Positions 54,310 to 62,496 of a stretch of DNA of 64,000 nt are shown one piece after another. Position numbers and translations under genes: made by a program. This stretch comes from Rhizobium sp. BK251. Its GTDB lineage: Bacteria > Pseudomonadota > Alphaproteobacteria > Rhizobiales > Rhizobiaceae. Position 1 is the stretch's first letter, and the number at the start of each line of letters is the position of its first letter. The stretch is from contig NZ_SLUQ01000003.1 in the NCBI RefSeq assembly GCF_004345245.1, positions 496,001-560,000 of the forward strand, read 5' to 3'. The notes under the pieces are model-generated. The model searched no databases. It was not told the DNA's origin and saw nothing but the letters and a program-made list of their open reading frames with translations.

Positions 54310-54822
54310 TCAGGTACGACGCGTCGTCTCGAACAGGAACCAGTGGCGCCGCTCCGTTTCGTCAATCCAATTCTCGATCAGGCTCGTCGTGGCGTGGTCA
54401 TCATATTCGGATGTCAGACTGTGCAATTCCCGAAGAATCTCGACGAGTTGCTTGTTGTCGTTGCGAAGTTCGGCAAGCATGTCATCAGGCGTCACAAAGT
54501 CTGCGTCGTTGTCGAGGAGGCGCTGGAGGCGCGATATGTGGCCGATGGAGCGGAGGGTCGTTCCGCCGATCTTGCGGGCGCGCTCGGCAATGTCATCCGT
54601 CATCGCGAAGAGCTGCTCGCCCTGGTCATCGAGCATCAGATGGTAGTCGCGAAAATGCGGACCGGACATATGCCAATGAAAGTTCTTGGTCTTCAGGTAA
54701 AGGGCAAAGACATCCGCAAGAAGCGCCGTCAGCGCGGCGGCGATATCTCTTGTTGCGTTGGATCCGAGGTCGGTCGGCGTGGCGAGCGGCAGTTTCCGAT
54801 CCGCGGCGGCGCGCTTTTCCAT
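54310..54822 (-). CDS. dps: Dps family DNA-protection ferritin
   Basis: A 170-residue four-helix ferritin-like protein. KNFHWHMSGPHFRDYHLMLDDQGEQLF carries the intersubunit ferroxidase residues (split: KNFHWHMSGPHF, then HLMLDDQGEQLF). Dps dodecamers oxidise Fe(II) with H2O2 and store iron, protecting DNA in stress and starvation. The ~20-residue N-terminus has few Lys/Arg, so direct DNA binding is uncertain. Upstream lie paired GTATAC sites (54925-54965). Confidence 0.9.
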   Translation of the reverse strand: MEKRAAADRKLPLATPTDLGSNATRDIAAALTALLADVFALYLKTKNFHWHMSGPHFRDYHLMLDDQGEQLFAMTDDIAERARKIGGTTLRSIGHISRLQRLLDNDADFVTPDDMLAELRNDNKQLVEILRELHSLTSEYDDHATTSLIENWIDETERRHWFLFETTRRT

Positions 54823-54924
54823 TGTTTCTCTCCTTGAGGCTGTGCGTCAGCAAGGCGGTCGACCGCCAGGGTCCCGCCGGTCAGCAATTCGGGAGACGAT
54901 GGCAGAAGGTAAGTCAGCGAACGT

Positions 54925-54965
54925 ATACTTCCAGTGCGTATGACCACAAACCTAAGTATACTTTT
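54925..54965. promoter_or_regulatory. paired GTATAC sites in the dps upstream region
   Basis: GTATACTT (54925-54932) and the perfect palindrome AAGTATACTT (54956-54965) have centres about 33 bp apart, roughly three helical turns. The arrangement suggests two operators for one dimeric regulator, or two overlapping -10-like elements (TATACT). Confidence 0.4.
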
Positions 54966-54999
54966 ATCGAAGGCCGCCATGCGGTAGCTTATTAGCGTT

Positions 55000-55140
55000 G
55001 CCTCATATCCCCCAATGAGGCCCGTGGCCCCCCTGCCACGTTACTCCGTTCGGTGTCCTCCCCTCCCACCGAACGCGCGGATACCCCAATCCGCCAAGGC
55101 CGCCTTCTCCCTCCCGGAAGGCGGCCTCCCCTTCCGGAAG
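55000..55140 (+). ncRNA. tandem hairpin array with C-rich loops
   Basis: Successive perfect stems: GCCTCAT/ATGAGGC (55000-55021), CGTGGC/GCCACG, CGTTCGGTG/CACCGAACG (55047-55075, loop TCCTCCCCTCC), GCGGAT/ATCCGC (55077-55094), AGGCCGCCTTC/GAAGGCGGCCT (55097-55127, loop TCCCTCCCG), and CTTCCGGAAG (55131-55140). Every real loop is C-rich and two carry anti-Shine-Dalgarno CCUCCC-type runs, like the CcsR/cuckoo RNAs of alphaproteobacteria. No T-run terminator, so it could also be the 5' leader of the DUF1330 gene. Strand assumed from that gene. Confidence 0.5.
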
Positions 55141-55212
55141 ACAATGGCCGCCAAGGGCTCGAGACGAGTTCGATCCTCATCGCATCAGACATCCCAGCAA
55201 GGAGCGCTCTTA

Positions 55213-55563
55213 ATGAAGACCTACCTCATCAATCACCTGCGAGTTCCCGGCGACATTCCAAACGCCGAGGGCCTGACCTATCTGGAAAACGTCGAGGCGA
55301 CCGTCGCTCCCCACGGCGGGAAATGGCTGGCGCAAGGCCCTGCCGACGTCATGGAAGGCACGTGGCCCGGTGCAGTGGTGCTTATGGAGTTTCCCAATCG
55401 CGAAGCGGCCATGGCGTGGTACAACTCCGCCGAATATCAGGCGATCCTGCCGCTGCGCACCCGCAACGCCATCTCCGACATCGTCCTGATCGACGAACTG
55501 CCTGCCGGCTTCACGGTCAAGGCTTTCGCCGAGAAAATCCGCGTTGCCACCCAGGGCGGTTGA
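55213..55563 (+). CDS. DUF1330 family protein
   Basis: A 116-residue ferredoxin-like-fold protein of the DUF1330 family: LINHLRVPGDIPNAEGLTYLENVEATVAPHGG, then VVLMEFPNREAAMAWYNSAEYQAILPLR (both typical strand-helix units). Function not known; it may bind small ligands as a dimer. ATG at 55213 chosen at the family start; ribosome site AAGGAG is 9 bases upstream. The leader is highly structured (55000-55140). Confidence 0.82.
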   Translation: MKTYLINHLRVPGDIPNAEGLTYLENVEATVAPHGGKWLAQGPADVMEGTWPGAVVLMEFPNREAAMAWYNSAEYQAILPLRTRNAISDIVLIDELPAGFTVKAFAEKIRVATQGG

Positions 55564-55731
55564 ACCCAAGCGAGACCGCGGCGCAGACTGCCCCTCCATG
55601 CGTTAAGTGGTTACGGATGTTACCGTAACGTACTTACCCATGCAGCAACCGCCGACCTATCCTTCCCGCACCATCTGGCCACGCCATGACGACGCGCACA
55701 GCATCGTGGCGCATATGCGGGGAGGCAGACA

Positions 55732-57309
55732 ATGCGAATGCGAGGATTGCTTGGCGGATTGCTACTCGCCACTACGAGTGCCCTGTCGGGTGCAGGCACT
55801 GCACACGCCCAAGACGCGGCCAAACCGAACATCCTCGTCATCTTCGGCGACGACATCGGCCAGACCAATATCTCCGCCTACTCCTTCGGCGTGATGGGCT
55901 ACAAGACCCCGAATATCGACCGTATCGCCAAGGAAGGCATGATGTTCACGGACTACTATGCCGAGAACAGCTGCACCGCCGGACGCTCCACATTCATCAC
56001 CGGTCAGGTCTGCCTTCGGACCGGGCTCTGCAAGGTCGGCATTCCGGGCGCGACCGTTGGCCTGCAGCCACGTGACATAACGATCGCCCAGGCGCTCAAG
56101 CCGCTAGGCTACGCGACCGGCCAGTTCGGCAAGAACCATCTCGGCGACCGCGACGAATTCCTGCCGACCGCGCACGGCTTCGACGAGTTCTTCGGCAATC
56201 TTTACCACCTCAATGCCGAAGAGGAGCCAGAGCGGCCCTACTATCCGAAGAACGATGCGACCTTCGTGAAGGATAACTCGCCGCGAGGCGTATTGCACAG
56301 CTATGCCGACGGCAAGGTCGTGGACACCGGCCCGCTGAATGTGAAGCGCATGGAGACAGTGGACGACGAAACGACGGATGCAGCGATCGCGTTCATGCAG
56401 AAGCAGGCGCAGGCCGGAAAGCCCTTCTTTACGTGGATGAACACGACGCGCATGCATGCATTCACGCATGTACGCCCCAGCATGCAGGGCCAGAGCGGCA
56501 TGCCGGGCAATGACTATGCCGATGGCATGATCGAGCATGACGGCGACGTCGGGAAGCTCCTCAAGGCTCTCGACGACCTCAAGATCGCCGACAACACGAT
56601 CGTCGTCTATACGACCGACAACGGTCCAAACCAGTGGTCCTGGCCGGATGCGGCCACGACGTCCTTCCGGAGCGAAAAGGATACCAACTGGGAGGGCGCA
56701 TTCCGCACGCCGGCGATGATCCGCTGGCCGGGCAAGATCAAGGCAGGGGAAGTTTCGAACGACATGGTGTCGGGCCTGGACTGGTTCCCGACGCTGCTTG
56801 CGGCTGCGGGCGACCCTGATATCAAGGACCGCCTGCTCAAGGGAGGCGACATCGATGGCAAGCCGTTCAAGGTGCACCTCGACGGCTACAATCAGCTGCC
56901 GTACCTGACAGGTGCGCAGCCGAAGTCGGCGCGTGAAGATTTCTACTACTTCAATGACGACGGCGAACTGGTTGCTTACCGCTATGGCAACTGGAAAATC
57001 GTATTCTGCGAACAGCGCGAGCCCGGCGGGTTCCAGGTGTGGGCGAACCCCTTCACCTGCCTGCGCGCGCCGAAAGTGTTCAATCTGCGGATGGATCCGT
57101 ATGAGCGCGCCGACATCGTCTCGGATCAATATTATGACTGGTTGGCCAAGAACGCCTACCTGATCCAGTACGGTGTCTGGCGTGTTGCGCCGTTCCTCCA
57201 GACGTTCAAGGACTATCCGCCAAGCCAGCGGCCCGCGAGCTTCAGTGTGGACCAGATGGTCGATGCATTGATGAAGTCCTTGGACAACGCGCCCGGCGCG
57301 CCAAACTAG
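55732..57309 (+). CDS. periplasmic arylsulfatase-type sulfatase
   Basis: A 525-residue type I sulfatase with signal peptide (cleavage near AHA-QDA). Metal-binding Asp pair in VIFGDDIGQTN; the C-x-A-x-R formylglycine motif is CTAGR with Cys81; a further metal segment is VVYTTDNGPNQWSWPD. Cys81 must be converted to formylglycine, yet no maturase gene is in the window. It hydrolyses sulfate esters, substrate unknown. It lies 95 bases upstream of a moxR/bat operon in the same direction. Confidence 0.92.
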   Translation: MRMRGLLGGLLLATTSALSGAGTAHAQDAAKPNILVIFGDDIGQTNISAYSFGVMGYKTPNIDRIAKEGMMFTDYYAENSCTAGRSTFITGQVCLRTGLCKVGIPGATVGLQPRDITIAQALKPLGYATGQFGKNHLGDRDEFLPTAHGFDEFFGNLYHLNAEEEPERPYYPKNDATFVKDNSPRGVLHSYADGKVVDTGPLNVKRMETVDDETTDAAIAFMQKQAQAGKPFFTWMNTTRMHAFTHVRPSMQGQSGMPGNDYADGMIEHDGDVGKLLKALDDLKIADNTIVVYTTDNGPNQWSWPDAATTSFRSEKDTNWEGAFRTPAMIRWPGKIKAGEVSNDMVSGLDWFPTLLAAAGDPDIKDRLLKGGDIDGKPFKVHLDGYNQLPYLTGAQPKSAREDFYYFNDDGELVAYRYGNWKIVFCEQREPGGFQVWANPFTCLRAPKVFNLRMDPYERADIVSDQYYDWLAKNAYLIQYGVWRVAPFLQTFKDYPPSQRPASFSVDQMVDALMKSLDNAPGAPN

Positions 57310-57404
57310 CTGCAATCAGCGCAGGATCGCGAGGGGCACCGCTTCAGCAGGACATCGGATACGCTCACCGGCGTATCCCCATTAGGCACCACACGGGAAG
57401 CAAC

Positions 57405-58382
57405 ATGTCATCACTTGACGATATTGCCGAACTGGGCAAGCGCATCGGCCAATCGATCATTGGTCAGGAGGCGATGGTGGAGCGCCTTCTGTTGGGCCTG
57501 ATTGCCAATGGCCACCTGCTGGTCGAGGGCCTGCCCGGGCTTGCAAAGACCAGAGCAATCAAGAGCCTGGCGAAGAATCTTGACTCCGAACTTTCACGCG
57601 TCCAGTTCACGCCGGACCTGCTTCCGGCGGATATCACCGGGTCGGAGATGTATTTCAGCGAAGGCGGCAAGGGTGAATTCAAATTCCAGCAGGGACCGAT
57701 CTTCGCCAATCTCATCCTGGCCGACGAGATCAACCGTGCGCCGGCCAAGGTACAGTCGGCGCTGCTGGAGGCGATGGAGGAACGCCAGGTGACAGTTGGC
57801 GGCAAGACCTATCCGCTGCCCGATCTCTTCCTGGTAATGGCGACGCAGAATCCGGTCGAGCAGGAGGGTACATATCCTCTCCCCGAAGCGCAGCTTGACC
57901 GCTTCCTGATGCATGTCCAGGTCGGCTACCCGGATGAGGCATCCGAAGGAGCGATCATGCGGCTGAATCGGGAGGAGGAGAACGAAGCGAGAGCGCACGA
58001 AGGTGGAAAACAGGAGGAGAAGCTTGCCCAGTCGGCCATCTTCGAGGCACGGACCGAAGTCGGGAAGGTTACCGTCTCGGACGCGGTCGAGAAATACATG
58101 GTCGCATTGGTCTTCGCTACGCGCACGCCCGCAAAGCTGGATGACGACCTCGGCAAATGGATCCAGGTCGGCGTGAGCCCTCGCGGCATCATCGGTCTGG
58201 ACCGCGTGTCGAGGGCCTATGCCTGGATGAAGGGGCGTGACTATGTCGTGCCGGACGACGTGAAGGCGATCGCCAACGATGTCTTCCGGCATCGGCTGAT
58301 GCTTTCCTACGAAGCGCACGCAGCAGGTGTTACTGCCGATCAGGCGATCGACCGCATCCTCGAACGCGTCGCGGTGGCGTGA
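57405..58382 (+). CDS. MoxR family AAA+ ATPase
   Basis: A 325-residue MoxR ATPase. Walker A GLPGLAKT, Walker B LILADEINRAP, then KVQSALLEAMEERQVTVGG and sensor 1 ATQNPVEQEGTYPLPEAQLDRF (split: ATQNPVEQEGTYPLP). MoxR proteins work with VWA-domain proteins as chaperones in metal insertion or complex maturation. The DUF58 gene begins with a GTG inside its stop. Head of a six-gene coupled operon. Confidence 0.93.
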   Translation: MSSLDDIAELGKRIGQSIIGQEAMVERLLLGLIANGHLLVEGLPGLAKTRAIKSLAKNLDSELSRVQFTPDLLPADITGSEMYFSEGGKGEFKFQQGPIFANLILADEINRAPAKVQSALLEAMEERQVTVGGKTYPLPDLFLVMATQNPVEQEGTYPLPEAQLDRFLMHVQVGYPDEASEGAIMRLNREEENEARAHEGGKQEEKLAQSAIFEARTEVGKVTVSDAVEKYMVALVFATRTPAKLDDDLGKWIQVGVSPRGIIGLDRVSRAYAWMKGRDYVVPDDVKAIANDVFRHRLMLSYEAHAAGVTADQAIDRILERVAVA

Positions 58383-59398
58383 GGGAGGATGAGGTGATTC
58401 GCTCATTTTCGGCGCTCGCGCGGTCCAGGCGCAATTCAGTCAAGCCTCCGGGGCCGAGTGGGTCCGCAGGCGGTGCCTACGCATCGATCGAGGAACTCGT
58501 AGCGCTGGAAGCCATCGCGCATGATTTCAGTTTCCTGCGAAAATCGCCGGTAAGCCGGCAGCTTTCGGGCCGCCACGAGTCCCGGATGCGCGGACGCGGA
58601 CTGACGTTCGAAGAGTTGCGCGAATACTTCCCCGGCGACGACGTCCGGACGATCGACTGGCGCGTCACGGCGCGGACGGGCAAGCCGTTCGTCCGGGTCT
58701 ATGACGAGGAGAAGGACCGCCCTGCTCTGATCCTCGTCGATCAGCGGCTCAACATGTTCTTCGGCAGCCGCAGGTCGATGAAGTCGGTGGCGGCGGCGGA
58801 GGCGGCGGCGCTCTGTGCCTGGCGGATCCTGAACCTCGGAGACCGCGTTGGGGGCTTCGTTTTCAACGATGCCCGGGTCGACGAATTGCGTCCCCATCGC
58901 AGCCGCGAAGCCGTCATCGCTTTTGCCGCGGCAATCGCCACGCAAAACGGCGAACTCAGCGCCACCTCACAGCAGGAAAGGACGGTGGGCCAGCTCGACC
59001 GCGTCCTCTCAATGGCTTCCACGATCGCCCGCCATGATCATCTCGTCATCGTCGTCAGTGATTTCGATGGCTACAGCACGTCGACGCGTGACATGCTGCT
59101 GCGACTGACTGCCACCAACGACGTCATCGCCATTCTCGTCTATGACCCGTTTCTGCTGCAACTGCCGCAGTCCGGCGAGATCGTCGCGAGCGGCGGCAGT
59201 TCGCAGGCTGAACTTGCCTTCGGGCGAGCACCCGTGCGCAGCGGCATTTCGGAGTTCGCGAGGACACGCGGACGCGAGCTTCTCGCCTGGCAGCAAGACA
59301 TGGGGCTGCCGATGCTGCCGATTTCCGCTGCCGAGGAAGTCGCCCCGCAACTCCGCCGCCTGCTCGGTCAGCTGGCCTGGCGCGGAAGGAGGCGGTAG
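58379..59398 (+). CDS. DUF58 domain protein (MoxR operon)
   Basis: A 339-residue soluble protein. The DUF58 core is LTFEELREYFPGDDVRTIDWRVTARTGKPFVRVYDEEKDR (split: LTFEELREYFPGDDVRTIDW), followed by a VWA-like fold (LILVDQRLNMFFG) with an incomplete MIDAS. Partner of MoxR. Start GTG at 58379 overlaps the moxR stop (GTGA); GTG at 58394 is an alternative. Confidence 0.9.
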   Translation: MREDEVIRSFSALARSRRNSVKPPGPSGSAGGAYASIEELVALEAIAHDFSFLRKSPVSRQLSGRHESRMRGRGLTFEELREYFPGDDVRTIDWRVTARTGKPFVRVYDEEKDRPALILVDQRLNMFFGSRRSMKSVAAAEAAALCAWRILNLGDRVGGFVFNDARVDELRPHRSREAVIAFAAAIATQNGELSATSQQERTVGQLDRVLSMASTIARHDHLVIVVSDFDGYSTSTRDMLLRLTATNDVIAILVYDPFLLQLPQSGEIVASGGSSQAELAFGRAPVRSGISEFARTRGRELLAWQQDMGLPMLPISAAEEVAPQLRRLLGQLAWRGRRR

Positions 59399-59400
59399 AC

Positions 59401-59928
59401 ATGGACGAGACGGCACCCGCCCTTGATCCCTCTGCCCGTGCCATCCTGCAGCAGCTCGCCGATGTCGCGCTTCCGTCACCTGTCTCCTGGATGCCGCAGA
59501 CGATCGGCTGGGCCTTCGTCGGGCTTATCCTTGTGCTCATGGCTATCTACGCGGGGTGGCGGTGGCTGAAACGCTACCGGGCCAACCGATACCGTCGTGA
59601 AGCGCTTGCCGAGCTCGCCAGGCTCGAGGCCGCCATCGCAGATCCGCAGACGCGGCCGGAAGCACTCTGCGAAATACCGGCACTCCTGAAACGGACCGCC
59701 CTTGCCGCCTGGCCACGAGAGGCCGTGGCGCCGCTGAGCGGTCAGGAATGGTGCGCCTTCCTGGAGCATAGCGGGGACCTCGGCGGGCGCCCAACGGGGA
59801 TCCACGATGTCTTGCAAGATATCGAATATCGCGGTCGCGCCGCACTGATGGCCCTCCCGGAGAACGAGTATCGGGCGATCGCGGCATCGGCGCGTCGATG
59901 GATCGAGCGACACCATGTACCAGCTTGA
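59401..59928 (+). CDS. DUF4381 domain membrane protein
   Basis: A 175-residue protein with one TM segment at about residues 38-58 (TIGWAFVGLILVLMAIYAGW) and a cytoplasmic helical domain of the DUF4381 family (EALAELARLEAAIADP; LLKRTALAAWPREAVAPLSGQEW). Always found with MoxR/VWA operons; probably an adaptor. It starts 2 bases after the DUF58 stop and overlaps the next gene by 14 bases. Confidence 0.9.
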   Translation: MDETAPALDPSARAILQQLADVALPSPVSWMPQTIGWAFVGLILVLMAIYAGWRWLKRYRANRYRREALAELARLEAAIADPQTRPEALCEIPALLKRTALAAWPREAVAPLSGQEWCAFLEHSGDLGGRPTGIHDVLQDIEYRGRAALMALPENEYRAIAASARRWIERHHVPA

Positions 59929-60925
59929 CCTTCCATGGATGCTGGTACTGCTGCCATTGCCCGTTATCATATGGTGGCTGCTCCCGCCCTACCGGGAAGC
60001 ATCGGCGTCGGTGCGACTGCCTTTCTTCAGCGAGATCACGCAAGCGGCAGGCGTCGTACCGACCGAAGGATCCGTCATCCCGCGATCGGACTGGGCGCAG
60101 AAGCTCATCGCGCCCATCTGCTGGACGTTGATCGTCATTGCCCTCGCCCGCCCGCAATATGTCGAGCCACCGCTCGAAAAGATCGAACCGCAGCGCGATC
60201 TGATGCTGGCGCTCGACTTTTCCCAGTCCATGGAAACGCGCGATTTCGCAAATCCATCTGGCGCCATCGAGGAAAGGGTCGCTGCCGTCAAGGAAGTTGT
60301 CGCCGACTTCGTCGCACACCGCCCCGCCGATCGTGTGGGGCTGATCGCATTCGGAGATGCCCCCTATCCCCTCGTGCCGTTCACCCTCGACCATACGACC
60401 GTTCAGGCGGTCCTGGCCGATACTGTGCCCGGTATGGCAGGTCCGCGCACGGCGCTTGGCGACGCGATCGGCCTTGCGATCAAGATGTTCGAAGACAGTT
60501 CGGCGCCGGAGAAGGTCCTGGTGGTGCTGACCGACGGCAACGACACCGCGAGCAAGATGCCGCCGGACAAGGCCGCCGAGATCGCCCGCGACAACAAGAT
60601 CAGGATCCATACTGTCGGCATCGGCGATCCGGAGGCTACCGGCGAGGACAAGCTGGACCAGGCAGCCCTCCAGCAGATCGCGAGTAGCACTGGCGGGCGC
60701 TATTTCTTCGGTCAGGACCAGACCCAGCTTTCGCAGATCTATGCGACGCTCGACGCGATAACGCCGGCAAACCAGAAGACGCTCTCGTGGCGGCCGCGCA
60801 TCGAGCTGTTCCACTATCCGCTCGGCGCGGCGCTGTTAATCCTGATCGCTTATCATCTGGTTGCGGGCAGCCTTGCCATGCTGCGCCGCCGTCCAGTGAG
60901 CGAGCAGGCGGACACCGGCCGATGA
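59915..60925 (+). CDS. batA: VWA domain protein, BatA-like
   Basis: A 336-residue inner-membrane protein: two N-terminal TM regions (about 7-22 and 65-80), then a VWA domain with an intact MIDAS DFSQS motif (MLALDFSQSMETRDF), LTDGND and the Thr/Asp loops, then a C-terminal TM helix. VWA domains bind ligands through a metal. Its start lies inside the DUF4381 gene and its stop overlaps the next ATG. Bat proteins were named from Bacteroides aerotolerance. Confidence 0.9.
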   Translation: MYQLDLPWMLVLLPLPVIIWWLLPPYREASASVRLPFFSEITQAAGVVPTEGSVIPRSDWAQKLIAPICWTLIVIALARPQYVEPPLEKIEPQRDLMLALDFSQSMETRDFANPSGAIEERVAAVKEVVADFVAHRPADRVGLIAFGDAPYPLVPFTLDHTTVQAVLADTVPGMAGPRTALGDAIGLAIKMFEDSSAPEKVLVVLTDGNDTASKMPPDKAAEIARDNKIRIHTVGIGDPEATGEDKLDQAALQQIASSTGGRYFFGQDQTQLSQIYATLDAITPANQKTLSWRPRIELFHYPLGAALLILIAYHLVAGSLAMLRRRPVSEQADTGR

Positions 60926-62496
60926 CCGGGGACTTTCACTTCTTGCGCCCATGGTGGCTCTTCGCAATCCTGACGGCAGCGCTCCTCGTGTGGGCAGTCG
61001 CGCGCCAGACGGACGTCAAGGCAAGGTGGCGTGACAGCATCGCCCCGCATCTCCTCGACCATCTTCTGATCGATCGCTCGGCCGGGCGGAGGCTGCGGCC
61101 GGTTCACCTTGTGGCGGCATGGATCGTGCTTGCCGCGCTAGCCGCCGCCGGACCGACATGGGAACGCGAGCAGCCGCCCTTCGTCGCGGACACGGCCCCG
61201 CTAGTGATCGCAATCGATCTCTCACAGACCATGGACGCAATCGACGTCTCGCCCTCCCGTCTCGAGCGGGCAAAGCTCAAGGTCCACGATATACTGGAGC
61301 AACGAAAAGGTGCGCGCACGGCGATATTCGCCTATGCCGGCTCGGCGCACATGGTGCTGCCGCTGACGGAGGATGCGGCGCTCGTCAACACCTACGTCGC
61401 GGCTCTTGCAACCAACATCATGCCCACCCCCGGAAAAGACACGACGAAGGCGCTTGCCGCGGCCGAGGCCGGGTTGGAGCGCGAACAGTCGCCCGGCACG
61501 ATCCTGTTTCTGACCGACGGCGTGGAGCAGCCCGCCTTTGCAGCGTTCAAGGATTATCATGGGCGCAACGACATCATAGTGCTCGGTATCGGGACGAGCG
61601 GGGGCGGCCCGGTAAAGGTTGCGGAGGGGACCTACCTGACGGACTCCGCCGGACGGCGGGTCTCGAGCAAGCTCGATATCGAAGCGTTGAAGGCGCTCCA
61701 GGCAGAGACCTCCGTGCAGGTGGCGACGGCAACGCTCGATGACGGCGACGTCTCGTGGATCGTCCGCCATATACAAACCGCCTTCGAACAGAGGAGCGCC
61801 GAGGGCAACACGCGCTGGCGCGACGTGGGCTGGTGGCTGACCATTCCGATTGCGCTTCTCGGAGCCTTCAGCTTCCGCAAGGGTCTGCGTGTGCGGTGGG
61901 CCGGCGCCCTCTTCCTGCTCTTCGTCTTCACCGGCCCGGACGGCGCGCAGGCCGCCGATCGGGACTTCCTCTCGCTCTGGCTCACGCCGGATCAGCAGGG
62001 GCGGCTCTTCTTCGAACGAGGGCAGTACGAGCAAGCAGCAACGAAATTCGGTGATCCCGCCTGGCAGGGGATCGCGTTTTACCGAGCCCGAAAATTCAGC
62101 GAAGCGCTGGATGCCTTTGCACGTCTCGATACGGCCGAAGGCGACTACAACCAGGGCAATGCACTCATGCAGCTCAATCGGCCCGGCGACGCAGTACAGG
62201 CCTATCAACAGGCGCTGGCAAAGAAACCCGACTGGCAGAACGCCAAGAACAATCTCGCCCTCGCTCAGAGCCTTGCCGCCGCGGAGAAGCAGAAGGACGA
62301 GGACCAGGAGGAGCAGGACCCGAACGAAAAGCCAGATCAGGTCCAGTTCGACGACAAAGGCAAGAAGGGCAAGGAAGGACTGGTAGAGGCCGCGACGGCA
62401 CAGACCGCCGAAATGTGGATGCGCAATATCCAGGTGACGCCGACCGATCTGCTGAGGCGCAAGTTTGCCGTCGAGGCACAGGGAGGGCCGCAATGA
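60922..62496 (+). CDS. batB: VWA plus TPR protein, BatB/BatC fusion
   Basis: A 524-residue protein: N-terminal TM segments (about 8-25 and 58-75), VWA domain with IAIDLSQTM (MIDAS variant, Thr instead of the second Ser), TM segment near 300-320, then tetratricopeptide repeats (RKFSEALDAFARL; PGDAVQAYQQALAKKPDWQNAKNNLALA) and a Lys/Glu-rich tail. This equals BatB and BatC fused. ATG overlaps the batA stop (ATGA), and its stop overlaps the batD ATG. Confidence 0.9.
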   Translation: MTGDFHFLRPWWLFAILTAALLVWAVARQTDVKARWRDSIAPHLLDHLLIDRSAGRRLRPVHLVAAWIVLAALAAAGPTWEREQPPFVADTAPLVIAIDLSQTMDAIDVSPSRLERAKLKVHDILEQRKGARTAIFAYAGSAHMVLPLTEDAALVNTYVAALATNIMPTPGKDTTKALAAAEAGLEREQSPGTILFLTDGVEQPAFAAFKDYHGRNDIIVLGIGTSGGGPVKVAEGTYLTDSAGRRVSSKLDIEALKALQAETSVQVATATLDDGDVSWIVRHIQTAFEQRSAEGNTRWRDVGWWLTIPIALLGAFSFRKGLRVRWAGALFLLFVFTGPDGAQAADRDFLSLWLTPDQQGRLFFERGQYEQAATKFGDPAWQGIAFYRARKFSEALDAFARLDTAEGDYNQGNALMQLNRPGDAVQAYQQALAKKPDWQNAKNNLALAQSLAAAEKQKDEDQEEQDPNEKPDQVQFDDKGKKGKEGLVEAATAQTAEMWMRNIQVTPTDLLRRKFAVEAQGGPQ

